DNA of 64,000 nucleotides, taken from Lineus longissimus (taxonomy: Eukaryota > Nemertea > Pilidiophora > Heteronemertea > Lineidae). Position 1 is the first letter of the stretch; each line of letters opens with the position of its first letter. Made by a program: the position numbers and the translations under genes. The notes below the pieces were generated by a model. The model worked only from the letters and a program-made list of their open reading frames with translations. It was not told the DNA's origin and searched no databases. Shown piece after piece: positions 1-15,240 of the stretch. The stretch covers positions 62,001 through 126,000 of the forward strand of contig NC_088312.1 in assembly GCF_910592395.1 (NCBI RefSeq), read 5' to 3'.

Positions 1-3000
1 CGGATTTGATGTGCTGTTACGCTGACCTGGTTCGGATCCCAGCCTCTTGTCAAGAAGATGTGGGACTCAAAGAAGCCGGTCTTGCCTTGTTCCGCCATCT
101 TTTGTTCCATGGAGCTGAGCAGATCAGAGAACCATTCAAAGGCAGATGTGTCAGGGCAGATCCAGTAGAAGTAGACTTTCTGTACCTTCATTTCGAAGCC
201 TGGGTCACAGTATTTATACCTAAAGCAGACGATACAATATATTATTCAACATAGTACATATCCCGAGTTGATTCAATGACGACTTCTTAGCTGAAAAGGC
301 ATGTGAACACCCCAACACCAGCACCAACCAGTACTCACCACATATCCTTTAATAAACTAGCAAATGGTGTCACCCAGATACCAGCACCAACCAGTACTCA
401 CCACATATCCTTTAATAAACTAGCAAATGGTGTCACCCCGATACCAGCACCAACTAATACGTCCACCTGATACTCATAGACATCCTCACTCGCTGTCCCG
501 AACGGCCCATCCACAGCTAACTTTGGCAGTTGTGATGTCGGCCTTATTTCCTTCTCATTACCTATACAGGCTTTAGCTAAGGCCTCAGTCCAGTCACCCA
601 CCAGACGGATGTGAACACTGAAGAAATCTTCCTGGGGACTCTGTAATCGAGAAATGGCTTACTTAACTACTATTACAGTGGAACCCTGGTAAAACGACCA
701 CTCATGGGACCGAGGTTGAATGGTCGCGTTATCAGGATGGTCGCGTTAGTGAAGTTGAAAATGTGGGGACAAAATGCATGATTAGGTTTTGAAAAATTTT
801 CAGTCAAAAAGTGTTTTTCCTCACCAATTATACTGTAACCTTTCAGCTACTTACAGAAGTGAGTGTAAACGGATGCCACTCAAAGTGGGATATAGAGGGA
901 CACTTGAGGAAGATGTACTGGCCAGACTCCATCCTGAAGCCTTTTTTCTTCAGCTGCAGCTCAATCACCCGCGACGGATGTTTCACAACCTGATGTGAAA
1001 CAAAACACGAAAATATATCGGAGACAAGGACAATTTTATAAAAAGCTGAATATTGAAGCATATTCCTGGCTGACAAAAACCTTCAATTAAAAACTGCCAT
1101 CAAATGTGTGGGACACCTCACATTGAATGCAAACCTTGTCGAGATTCATTCTTTCCTGTGGGTCGAGTGACTGGTAAAGTGGAGAGTTGAATGTACAAAC
1201 CTTTGTGATAATAACTTCCTGGAAAGATCTATACATCCTCAATATTCTCTCAATAAGATAAATAACAAATGGACCAATAACCCACATCCAGGTCTGGGCA
1301 CCACCAGAGCCAAACTGGGGGTTGGGACATCCCGTGGCTCGACCCCACTCCCTGAACTGAGAGGAACAGTTGTGTGGGTCATGTTCCTTCAGGTTAGTTT
1401 GCCCTCGAATCACACCCCTGCAAAGGAAGAAACAGTCCTGAATGCTTTCATTTGAAAACCTTTGTCCTCTGAAGGACACCCATGTAAAATAAAAAGTATA
1501 AAATAAATGAGCGGCTTTTGAAATCATCATCCTTGCTCAAAGGAACTATTACTCTCTGGCCACGCCTCATGTCTCTTTCTTTTTGAACCCTTGCCCACCC
1601 TTTGAAGGTCAATTTAACAAGTTTATGAGGGGGTCAGTGGGAAATAACCGATAGACTGTTCAGCAACGAGAAGCATAACCCAAATTTAGACTTACTGGAC
1701 GCCATGGATGATACATCCTATGAAGAAGACAATGAAGAGGTGGTGAGTGTACCAGAACACTTCAAAGTAGGATCGCCTGTAAGTCGAGGTAAAGACAGCA
1801 TAAGTAATGGGGCAACAAAAGATTTGATATGTGCTGCCAAACTCCATCTCTGTGAAAATCACCAAGACACACTTCTTTCATTTCACAGGGTAGCTGTTGG
1901 TAAAGTGTTCATGCACTCATCAGATACCTGATCTAATTAATGATTTTTTCGACTGAGGTAGGAACAGGCACAATCTTCACTACTCGCTGTAACACTCTTC
2001 TTCAAGCAACCGAAGTATAGAAAATTCTCTTGAGCAAGTCAAGGAGATTCATTAATAAATGTACCTGATCACTTCTGTGGCTGACGTGACAATAAGAATA
2101 AGACTGAGGGTGATGATCACTCCAGAGACACCTGGCACCACCTTGAGCACCTCAAGTGTTGGCTCCTGCAATAAGACGATGCAGGTCAGCTGAATTTCTA
2201 TTGAACATGGCTGAATGAACACAACTCTTCAGGTAATCTATTGAACTTGGCTGAATGAACACGACTCTTCAGGTAATCTATTGAACATGGCTGAATGAAC
2301 ACGACTCTTCAGGTAATCTATTGAACATGGCTGAATGAACACGACTCTTCAGGTAATCTATTGAACATGGCTGAATGAACACGACTCTTCAGGTAATCTA
2401 TTGAACATGGCTGAATGAACACGACTCTTCAGGTAATCTATTGAACATGGCTGAATGAACACGACTCTTCAGGTAATCTATTGAACATGGCTGAATGACC
2501 ACGACTCTTCAGGTAATCTATTGAACATGGCTGAATGAACACGACTCTTCAGGTAATCTATTGAACATGGCTGAATGAACACGACTCTTCAGGTAATCTA
2601 TTGAACATGGCTGAATGAACACGACTCTTCAGGTAATCTATTGAACATGGCTGAATGAACACGACTCTTCAGGTAATCTATTGAACATGGCTGAATGACC
2701 ACGACTCTTCAGGCAATCTACCATTCCCTAAAATGAATATGTTCTTCACCTGTTTCATAAGGGGCCCTTCAGAATTATCAACATTTACGACAGCATACAA
2801 ACCATACTTTTTAGAGACCAGCGAGCAGCAACCTGTTGATTATATTTGGCAGTACATGGTGCCACAACACTCCAGCAATACTCCAGTTGTGATCCCATTA
2901 AGCCCAAGTTCAAGAAAACTTACTGCATTAGGGATTCTGATAAAGTTGATGAAAGTCTCATTAGCTCTGCTGGGCAAGCTACTGAGTGTTGATAACAGAG

Positions 3001-6000
3001 CAGCTGTGTTATTGTCAGGATGATTCCAGGCTAAAGCCAAGTTCTGAACATTGAAGCAATGGGCACCAGCATGGATAGCTAAAGAGAGAAACAAACATTC
3101 AGAAGTGAACACTCTATTCCTCGATGAGGAAACTACAGCCTTGACAGCTCAATCCAATGTATGATGTTACTCCAGTCCACTCTTATCAGATGCTGATGCT
3201 GGCGTTTAATCCATCCATTCTACTGGGGCTAAGGAGTTTAATCCATCCATTCTACTGGGGCTAAGGAGTTTAATCCATCCATTCTACTGGGGCTAAGGAG
3301 TTTAATCCATCCATTCTACTGGGGCTAAGGAGTTTAATCCATCCATTCTACTGGGGCTAAGGAGTTTAATCCATCCATTCTACTGGGGCTAAGGAGTTTA
3401 ATCCATCCATTCTACTGGGGCTAAGGAGTTTAATCCATCCATTCTACTGGGGCTAAGGAGTTTAATCCACCCATTCTACTGGGGCTAAGGAGTTTAATCC
3501 ATCCATTCTACTGGGGCTAAGGAGTTTAATCCATCCATTCTACTGGGGCTAAGGAGTTTAATCCATCCATTCTACTGGGGCTGAGGAGTTTAATCCATCC
3601 ATTCTACTGGGGCTAAGGAGTTTAATCCATCCATTCTACTGGGGCTAAGGAGTTTAATCCATCCATTCTACTGGGGCTAAGGAGTTTAATCCATCCATTC
3701 TACTGGGGCTGAGGAGTTTAATCCATCCATTCTACTGGGGCTAAGGAGTTTAATCCATCCATTCTACTGGGGCTAAGGAGTTTAATCCATCCATTCTACT
3801 GGGGCTAAGGAGTTTAATCCATCCATTCTACTGGGGCTAAGGAGTTTAATCCATCCATTCTACTGGGGCTGAGGAGTTTAATCCATCCATTCTACTGGGG
3901 CTGAGGAGTTTAATCCATCCATTCTACTGGGGCTAAGGAGTTTAATCCATCCATTCTACTGGGGCTAAGGAGTTTAATCCATCCATTCTACTGGGGCTAA
4001 GGAGTTTAATCCATCCATTCTACTGGGGCTAAGGAGTTTAATCCATCCATTCTACTGGGGCTGAGGAGTTTAATCCATCCATTCTACTGGGGCTAAGGAG
4101 TTTAATCCACCCATTCTACTGGGGCTAAGGAGTTTAATCCATCCATTCTACTGGGGCTAAGGAGTTTAATCCATCCATTCTACTGGGGCTGAGGAGTTTA
4201 ATCCATCCATTCTACTGGGGCTAAGGAGTTTAATCCACCCATTCTACTGGGGCTAAGGAGTTTAATCCATCCATTCTACTGGGGCTAAGGAGTTTAATCC
4301 ATCCATTCTACTGGGGCTAAGGAGTTTAATCCATCCATTCTACTGGGGCTAAGGAGTTTAATCCATCCATTCTACTGGGGCTGAGGAGTTTAATCCATCC
4401 ATTCTACTGGGGCTGAGGAGTTTAATCCATCCATTCTACTGGGGCTGAGGAGTTTAATCCACCCATTCTACTGGGGCTAAGGAGTTTAATCCATCCATTC
4501 TACTGGGGCTAAGGAGTTTAATCCATCCATTCTACTGGACATACCAATAGTTCTAATGCAAATCGTCTGCTTGGACAAATGCCTTTCTAATTGGCTTTTC
4601 TATCAATACAAGCATCATACATCTGATATCTTACCAGTATGAAGACATATCATATAGGCGACTGTCTTGTGGAATGTTATATTCTTGTCCAGCTGTCTTC
4701 TCATATTTCGTTTGCAACACTGAAAACAGACAGAGTAGAGGTTTTTACAGGTGGTACAGTCGTATGCCACTCTTTGATACTGATTTTAAACATCATTTTC
4801 TTGTTGCCAGCATCTTGGATTGGTAGAAATGAATTAAGATATTTGCTATGCGACTGTATTCTGCATCAATCAATCATAACCAACATGATAATTGGAGAAA
4901 AATGGTAAATAGGCAATGCACACAGAATCTCTATAGGGTCATGACTTCCGACATCACACAATAAGGTAAACTACTGGTAACAATGTAAACCCAAAGTTAT
5001 GAGGCTATTATGCATCGACTTTGCAATGACAAGAGTTTTTTCAAAAGACAATGTTGTGTCTTACCAAGCATGACCCACGGACAAATGTGATGAGGTTCCG
5101 ACACACTGGTAGCAAAATGAGTGCACAGTTGAAGTTAAGACATGCTGCTGCTCCACGAGCAAAGGGTAAACCAAGCTGGAAGAGGAAAAATATCAGTCTT
5201 TTTAAAAGAGGCAATGAGGCAAATGGTACAACATGCATACATAATAAATCCTCATCTGTAAGAGATGACACAATGCCAACATGGTACTTGGTACTTGGTT
5301 GTGAAACTTAGTTGGTAGTACATGTCACTGGTTGTGATACATCACGTTCATAAGATCATATTTTGTTGTAGTGGCTCTATATATAGTTCAAGTACAATTA
5401 AATCTTGCACTCGCTTGGAAAAAAGTGACAGTTTATCTTCAAATGATTAGAATGGTCTTTGATTCCAACCAAAGCCTGGTTAAACACGTCCATTTTCCAG
5501 GTGGGTCCTCCTGACCTCAATCAGTCAGCTGTCTCTCGTGGTTGAAACAAAACAATTACACTCCATATGCCTTGACTTGACTTACCCCAACCAGTGCTCT
5601 TAGATAATAATATTGATCTTGTTGATAATACTTCATAAAATATCCAATAAAGAGTCCTATATTGGTTGCATGGTACAAGAACTGGAAATAGATATGATAT
5701 CAGTTAACACAAATCACATTCATTATACATGCTGTCATTCAATAAAAAAACATTGTCAAAGTGAGAAAGTAGGTTGGCTGAGCATCCACCAGGTCAGAGA
5801 ATTAAACTCACTCAGTGAAAAGGTTGTATCAAAAATATATTTGGTAAATTGGAAGAAACTGCTCCTTGGTGAAATCTACACTGCCCGATAAAAATACCTC
5901 ACCAGAGCCATCTAGGTCAGATAGTGGTACTCAAACATAATAAGGTATAGAGCTCCACGCACATTGCAAGTGACAGTACGCGTGAGCACGAGTCCTCTCC

Positions 6001-6634
6001 AGCTCTGCAGTCTCACTAAAAGGCGAATACATGTAGGCCTAGTTTACAGCTTATTATTGATTATGAACTTGTTTTTATTGATTTCGGTCCTGTCTATAGG
6101 GTGTGGACAAGGACCAAACTTAATGAAAGGGCATGTATCAGTCATTTCGATGTTGAACATATGATGAGCCCAGCAGAATGCTCTGGACACACACAAACTA
6201 AGTAAAAGCGAAGAGGGTCCTATCTGATAGACAACACACTTTGCATGCCCATACATCCTGAGCACAGGCCAACACTTGGCACTATCTTAGTGTCTACTGA
6301 GCTCATGTAACGTCATGACGTGTGCAAGGGGAGGAGGATACGTCTATCGACTGACTCACGTTTTTCGAGGACGATGCCCATATTTTGGCAAGCATATGCA
6401 CATGTTGGTCTAAGAATAGGCCCGAACAATGGGCCAAACAAAAGACCAGAGGTATAGAAAGCCAACTTGGCAGAGCTGTAGGGGTTGACCTTGATATGAA
6501 TAAGTACCGCTCACTGACAGTGAGACACTTGACTTAGGGTTGGGTCATAGAGAAGTAGGCCTAGGCCTACAATACATACAGTCATACTCACCAAAAACGC
6601 CCACTTGGGAAACTCATTCACGAACCAGCCCATT
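1..6634 (-). CDS. NOX2-like NADPH oxidase catalytic subunit (gp91phox family), 3' end outside window
   Basis: Membrane flavocytochrome that passes electrons from NADPH through FAD and two haems to O2, making superoxide. Coding exons in transcript order: 6634-6592, 5681-5586, 5175-5065, 4719-4635, 3078-2924, 2165-2065, 1776-1696, 1417-1201, 989-855, 640-402 and 219-1 (continuing left). About 495 residues are visible, against about 570 for human NOX2. Seen directly: haem-ligand histidine regions MICLHTAIHAGAH and [12 protein letters not shown] followed by IIHG; the FAD-site motif HPFTLTS; the NADPH-binding motifs VDGPFGTAS and [11 protein letters not shown]; and [15 protein letters not shown]. 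Introns 2 to 10 keep the frame. Exon 1 ([11 protein letters not shown]) ends one base out of phase with exon 2, so a C-run indel or an assembly error is possible. Closest by eye to NOX1-4 and not DUOX or NOX5, because no EF-hand precedes it. Family confidence is high; exact subtype is less certain. Confidence 0.93.
317..459. repeat. 63-bp tandem duplication over a NOX exon end and its splice donor
   Basis: Copies at 317-379 and 380-442, plus a partial third from 443. The unit contains the last codons of the tenth NOX exon ([12 protein letters not shown]) and its GTGAGT donor, so on the minus strand the donor occurs twice, at 401/400 and 63 bases further on. The period is 21 codons, but a TGA falls in frame just past the first donor. 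Confidence 0.95.
2201..2720. repeat. 40-bp minisatellite, 13 copies
   Basis: Near-identical 40-bp units beginning TTGAACATGGCTGAATGAAC, 520 bp in all, exactly 13 copies. It lies in NOX intron 5, immediately upstream (in transcript sense) of the exon at 2165-2065. Only scattered substitutions separate the copies, for example aac/acc at the end of the first half. Confidence 0.97.
3206..4538. repeat. 32-bp minisatellite, about 41-42 copies
   Basis: Units of 32 bp such as GGAGTTTAATCCATCCATTC followed by TACTGGGGCTAA fill almost all of NOX intron 4. Variants are limited to ctaa/ctga and atcc/accc. The array ends about 100 bp from the exon at 4719-4635. Confidence 0.97.
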
Positions 6635-7099
6635 ATTGGGAACACCGACTATAAACTGAAATTGAATGAATAGTCGACTCGACCACTATCATGACAACGT
6701 CTACACTATGGTTTTTGTTGAGTGATATGCTCTTATTTACAAGTGTCTAGCTGGCCAGTCGATAGCCTACTGGTTACTCTAGACTAAAGTCGATATGATG
6801 AACATCTTGCATCAAGCAGTCCGCACCGAGAAAGTCCACACTATAACATGAATGTCAAAGAGTGAATCTACACGCTAGTTTGTTGAATGCTAAAAACTCG
6901 CCAAATCGCCCAAAAATTTACTTCCTTGAAGGAGACCCTACTCTATCTAATAATACATTTGAGCCGGGATTCCCCACATGTGTGCTTCACGCGGTGTTAT
7001 TTTCAATCCACGATTGCAGGTCATGTGGTGTAAATAAACTTTTGCATTTCAATGCCAAATATGGATATGGATTTTCCCGCGAATTTCATGCGGGAATCA

Positions 7100-8038
7100 A
7101 GGAGGATACCGCGGTGACGTCACATCACGTGATCCCGACCCATATTAGTGATCGCTATGGCCAATCAGATTCAGTCTACTGACAGCACCAGCACTGAACA
7201 TATCTCCACGTCTCACTGTCTGGTTCGCTCCTGTACACAAAAACACCAATAGACATGAAATATTGCAATACCTAGTATGGATTCTACCTGTGTAAAATAA
7301 AATTTACAGAGCAGATTAACTTCCACGAATAAAAAAGACGTTTGGCGTGGCCAAAGTGCGGAAATAATGTCTCCGCTAAAATACACTACGAAATACACTA
7401 GGCAATGCACTACGCAATATACAGTAGAGATACAGTTGAGTTTGTTATTGTTTTGACTTAGAAGCCCGCCCATATCATAATATATTCATGTATTCATGAA
7501 GTATGAACTCATTTCTGTCCCATACAACTCCAAAAACAGTCAATTTCTCCTTAAATCATCACCGAAACCGCGATATCCGCAGGAAGATTTCGTTCTAGTG
7601 TCCGAAAATGCATGATCTTACAGGGGCGCTAACTCGACAAATAGAGGGGATCTATGGGGATCTATGCGAGTTTTAGGTATTACAGGTCTCGAACTTGTAA
7701 AATCTGTAAACATGCCTCCAAATCCCATTATGATAATGAAGAGATTGCCCCATATCTGGGAGACTGTTTTGAAAACATCGCTAATTTTGGAAGATCGGTG
7801 CCGGCTATTTGGTTTAAAAAACCCTATTTTTCCCCATCAAAACAGCACTTTTCATTATTCAAATGATAGCTTATTGTCTGAAGACTTATTTCATAGCAGA
7901 AAAGTACTAATAACTCTGATTTGATGCGAAAAATCTAACTTTTTTGATGACTTGATTTTCCCTTGGCCGTGGATCGAGTTTGTTTACAATATGCAGCGCC
8001 ATCTTGGAAAAGCCGTGACGTCACCGCGGTATCCTCCT
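7100..8038. mobile_element. Candidate non-autonomous inverted-repeat element (MITE-like), 939 bp
   Basis: 24-bp perfect inverted repeats lie at 7100-7123 and 8015-8038. They begin AGGAGGATACCGCGG and contain the CRE-like palindrome TGACGTCA. A 14-base direct repeat, TGCGGGAATCAAGG, lies at 7089-7102 and again at 8041-8054, as expected of a target duplication or of insertion into an older repeat. No transposase motif is visible inside; the short ORFs at 7654-7924 resemble nothing I know. Superfamily not assigned. Confidence 0.6.
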
Positions 8039-8073
8039 CGTGCGGGAATCAAGGGAATTTAAAAATATCAAGG

Positions 8074-8145
8074 AGCGAAACGACTTCGATTTGGAGCGAA
8101 TCGACTGGGGCGAAATGTCAGGGACCGAAAGGACTGGATACCCGT
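8074..8145 (+). repeat. Dispersed GGAGCGAAACGACTTCG repeat, copy 1
   Basis: An internally repetitive segment of GGAGCGAAACGACTTCG-type units of about 20 bp ending in a GGGGCGAAA variant. The same motif recurs near 19427-19500. It lies just outside the right inverted repeat of the 7100-8038 element and may belong to the repeat into which that element inserted. Confidence 0.6.
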
Positions 8146-8810
8146 TAGGATGAACATTGTTTAGTCTTACCTGGCTGGCCAGACAGACAGAATGACATCA
8201 ATATCCAGAGTTTCTTGGCTGGCAAAAAAGGTATCCCATGTTGACAGACGACTATCGGTGTACGGTGTTGTAATTGAAATCCATACTGATCCATAAGCAT
8301 AACGCCCTCGTTTGACTATGGTCATGTCGTGACGCTGTAGTAGTCAATCGGACACCATGCATGATATATAGGTAGTAGGGTCAGGTGAGGGTTATGACGG
8401 TCACGTTGCGGTTGTACGCACCAACTCCAAGGCCTTGGAAGGGGAGGGTGGGGGGGGGAGGGGGATTAGTGCCAGACCAGAGCATGGCGCATGGGCCTAA
8501 TGCCTAGTAATGGGGTGCAATACATGGGGCCAAGGGTGGTGTGTTCAGTACAGGCTTATGAAATCAAAGCACCATTTTCGCGTTGACAACTTTGCATATG
8601 TGATATGAGCTGATGAGGGTGTCATCTGTGCATTCTTAGTTATAGTTGTGTCACTTCATCGCTGTGAGTATGCAACTTCTAGTATCTACAGTATGTCGAC
8701 GGGCTCTTGACCCCAGGGGGCCATATGGTATACTGTATAGGGTATGGTGTGGACAAGAGTTAACTCCCAAAATGTAATTGGCCCTATTAATAACTTTTTC
8801 CTTTTTTCAG

Positions 8811-12038
<3,228 letters not shown>

Positions 12039-13088
12039 AGGAATCAGCGTAGCCAGATGAGGTATGATTCAAGACTCTTCAAGCCTTGACTGCACGTTGC
12101 CCCTGGAATAGTGTGGTGGCCTTGTTGGCTGCAGGAAGACTTGGCTCTGTGTAAAAATGACTTGCTTCTGAAAATGAACCATGTTTTTGAGATGCACGAG
12201 GATTCGGGTTTTTTAAACAAGTGTGTTGTCTGCAGCCATAGTTTGACTGAATATGTGTTATCAGACTCATGATTGTACAAAATAATAATCATTATATAAA
12301 AAGTTAAGTTTGCCTTAGTATGTACATGGCACTGCACCTGGTCATTGAACTGTGACAAGCAGATTACTGGCACCTGGCCAGATATGTTTGTGACCTTGAC
12401 TCAGATCTCAAGAAGATATGATGGGGTATCAGGAATCTTGTTTTTTAAAGTTTGTCATTGTCAACAGACAATAGGTAGAGACACATGTAAGAGAGTGGTA
12501 CAGCTGACATTGATGTCGGAGAGGAGGATTCTTAGCACCGGAAGTATTGAAAGATGAGAGGCTTTAATTCTTCTTTGGGTACTCTGAACGGAGCCTGGTG
12601 TAAAAGGGCCGTTTAGTGTTCAAATGAAACACTCCCACAATCTGAAATAGAGAAAAGCTGTTCCAAGAGAAAAGAAACCTTTAAAAACTACTTGCCATCT
12701 TTGGTTGACTCGTGCTTTCGTCAATGTCGTGATTCCGAAACGATTTTGTTATCAAATATATTCCAGCAACGTGAAAATCTACAATGTACTCCCTTTAAAA
12801 GATGGTCCGTTTTCCATTCAGCAACGGTTAAGATTCGAAGGTGCTCCTTAGAAATATGCCGATGTTCAACCTCCTGGGTTCGAAAAGATAAACAGTTGAC
12901 ATGTCCATTCCAGAACGTACAATTGGAAAGAAAATATTTCCCTTTAAAAAGTTAGATATGCTGATAGTATTCTTAGCCATTTGGAAGCTGCTGAGGTGGT
13001 CCTCCCTTAAGTGCAGCTGAGATCAGTTTAAACCATCAATTGACACACTGGTTCCATGGAGTTAGGAGTTAGGAGTCTGAATACTTAC

Positions 13089-13176
13089 GCTTCACACTCA
13101 CAGGCTTTATGATGATAAGATACTCGGCGAGTTGCGGAATCAATCGCTAACTGGGCGTGGTCCCCTGCGGAGACAC
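13089..13176 (-). other. Candidate orphan exon, unknown protein
   Basis: An 88-nt open segment with a good acceptor (CGTTGCAG) and donor (GC|GTAAGT) on the minus strand. One frame is open throughout and includes SATRRVSYHHKACECE. I do not recognise it. It sits on the same strand and 2 kb downstream of the sulfatase-like fragment, but no linking exons were found. It could be chance. Confidence 0.2.
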
Positions 13177-14384
13177 CTGCAACGAATATGAGTCAAAGCA
13201 GAATGCCATTGCAGACAGAAGTGAAGGCGGTCACATCTTACTAGCAGAGACAGTGTCCCTTTGCCACATTGCCGGGCCATGCGACGGTTACCAATATATT
13301 ACTCAATAGATTTGCAGCTGTGGACTATCCAGGATTATGTGGTCCGTACGCTCTGGTTTATTGATTGCATCACTACGACAAACCTGATTGGTCCCTATTC
13401 CGGGCCTTTTGCATCTTCTATTCCCTTTATTTGGTGTTATATCACACCGCATTGCCCGCATACTGAATGTGGCAATGTCAAAACATGTCGGGTCAATATC
13501 CATTGGCCGGGATGGGATACCTGAGCCTTGACTAAAATCAATGCGGGCATCATAACTATATGCTTCCCAATCATGGTGCATTGCCAGGTGACAGGCCGGG
13601 CCTACATGTCTAGTTCAATTACAACCTACGAGACTTCTTGGTTGGGATTTGAAATTGAAGTGCATCGCTGATTTGACTTTGACTGCCTTCAATCACCTCT
13701 AAAAATTAGAGCAAAGAGGGTATAAGAGATGACTTTCATCTCTACCAATTCCTTTACCGTCATTGGATCGATGCCACCAGATTTTGAGTTTTGTAAAGGT
13801 TTCGGAGATACGACTAACATGACTAATGCATGCGAGCACCGTCGGCGGAACCCCAACGCCGCCCTCTCGATCTATCCGTGGGCCGCGCCACTATAGACTG
13901 TCCCTGCAGCGCTCACGGACTCCGGACCTCCAGACCTCAGTGACCGAGCTTTTCTTCACCTTACAAACATATATAACTCCGTGACTCACTTGTAGTGTTT
14001 TTTTTCACATGCATTGATCTCGTGGTTTACGGAAAGTAGGCCAATACATGTTATAGTGTCTAAAAGCAATATTCAGTTGATGGAATTACACTTTTTTCCA
14101 TTAGCCTACTGTTTGCTTAATACTGCCATATCGCCCTTTCCATGAATCAATTTTAAGCATTATGTTTACAACGCATTTTTAGCAAGAAATATGTCTCTAA
14201 AATGCCAATTACTTGCAACTATTACGTAAATCACTGAAATCTTAGTGTACTAATTGCTCGCTATAAGCTAGGTGAATGCGCTCCTAAACCCCTGAAGCCT
14301 ATAGTTAGCAGGATTATGGGGCTAAACAATGGGATAAGCCAGGAAAGTACCAGCGCGTGCGGAGGAGAAACGATCGAAGTACTG

Positions 14385-15095
14385 TGGCTGTGACTATCTC
14401 ATCTCTCTCATCATGTTGTCAACACGGTGGAGCAGCCAGGACTAATTCGGCCTGGCTATGACCGTTTCATCTCTCTCATCATGCTGTCATCATAGTGGGG
14501 CAGCCAGGACTGATTCGGCCTGACTGTGACTTCCTCATCTCACTCTGTGACTGCGTGATCTCTCGCGCCATGTTGACAACTTGGCAGAGCAGCCAGGACT
14601 GATTTGGCCTGGCTGTGACTGTCTCATCTCTCTCACCATATTAACAACTAGGCAGTGCGACGAAGACTGGTGTGGCGTACTGTGACCGTCTCATCTCTCT
14701 CATCATGTTGTCAACACGGTGGAGCAGCCAGGTCTGATTCGGCCTGGCTGTGACTGCCTCATCTATCTCACCATGTAGACAACTTGACAGAGCAGCCAAG
14801 ACTGATTTGGCCTGGCTGTTACTGTCTCATCTCTCTCATCATGTTGTCAAAACGGTGTAGCAGCCAGGACTAATTCGGCCTGTCTGTGACTGTCGCATCT
14901 CTCTAACCATATTAACAAATAGGCAATGCATCGAAGACCGATGTGGCCTGGCTGTGACTTCCTCATCTCTCTCACCATGTAGACAACTTGGCAGAGCAGC
15001 CAAGACTGATTTGGCCTGCCTGTGACTGTCTCATCTCTCTCATCATTTTGTCAACACGGTGTAGCAGCCAGGACTAATTCGGCTTGGCTACTTGA
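14385..15095. repeat. Diverged tandem array of about 70-bp units
   Basis: About nine to ten imperfect copies built around GCAGCCAGGACTGATTCGG, CTGTGACTGTCTCATCTCTC and TCATGTTGTCAACACGG. Two subtypes alternate: one has GTTGTCAACACGGTGGAGC, the other ATTAACAACTAGGCAGTGC. Much older than the near-identical arrays elsewhere in the window. Confidence 0.85.
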
Positions 15096-15160
15096 TCAAT
15101 TTGTCTACAGTGTAATTTTGGAAATAAGCCCTCAAATTCGTTGTCAGTCCTCGTTTGATT

Positions 15161-15240
15161 TTAGCCGTAGCAGCCAATAGCTGGTCTCAAATCATCCACA
15201 ACAATCAACAGAACATTGGGTTGCTGGGAATGTGCGAGAC
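15161..15240 (-). pseudogene. Sulfatase (iduronate-2-sulfatase type) N-terminal exon remnant
   Basis: After a good acceptor (TTTGTTTCAG) the minus strand reads LAHSQQPNVLLIVVDDLRPA then IGCYG and a TAA stop. NVLLIVVDDLRPxxGCYG is the conserved N-terminal metal-binding (Asp-Asp) segment of iduronate-2-sulfatase-like enzymes. The family continues for hundreds of residues, including the CxPSR formylglycine motif, and none of that is present here. No donor precedes the stop, and the diverged ~70-bp array begins about 65 bases further on. Upstream frames give a hydrophobic stretch without an in-frame ATG. Best read as a truncated or decayed copy. Confidence 0.5.

Larger units (their letters stand above)
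6635..8810. other. Divergent spacer between NOX (minus) and thiolase (plus)
   Basis: No convincing coding exon was found. It should contain both promoters and the unlocated first exon of the thiolase gene. One weak first-exon candidate starts at about 8396 (ATG ACG GTC ACG, reading MTVTLRLYAP), but the donor after it is poor. The spacer holds an inverted-repeat element at 7100-8038, a copy of a GGAGCGAAACGACTTCG motif near 8074, and a G-rich run near 8440-8462. Confidence 0.5.

Noticed and set aside
3206-4538. Regular repeats resembling a CRISPR array at first glance
   Set aside because: Units are directly tandem with no unique spacers, and the DNA is eukaryotic; this is a minisatellite.
7654-7924. 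Overlapping ORFs of 70 and 86 residues inside the inverted-repeat element
   Set aside because: No recognisable domain, two competing frames, short; more likely non-coding element sequence.
8396-8455. Possible thiolase first exon reading MTVTLRLYAPTPRPWKGR
   Set aside because: Presequence-like and in phase, but its donor falls in a G run without a GTAAGT-like consensus; too weak to add to the gene model.
13303-13581. 92-residue minus ORF and 87-residue plus ORF
   Set aside because: Overlapping on opposite strands with no splice context or similarity to known proteins.
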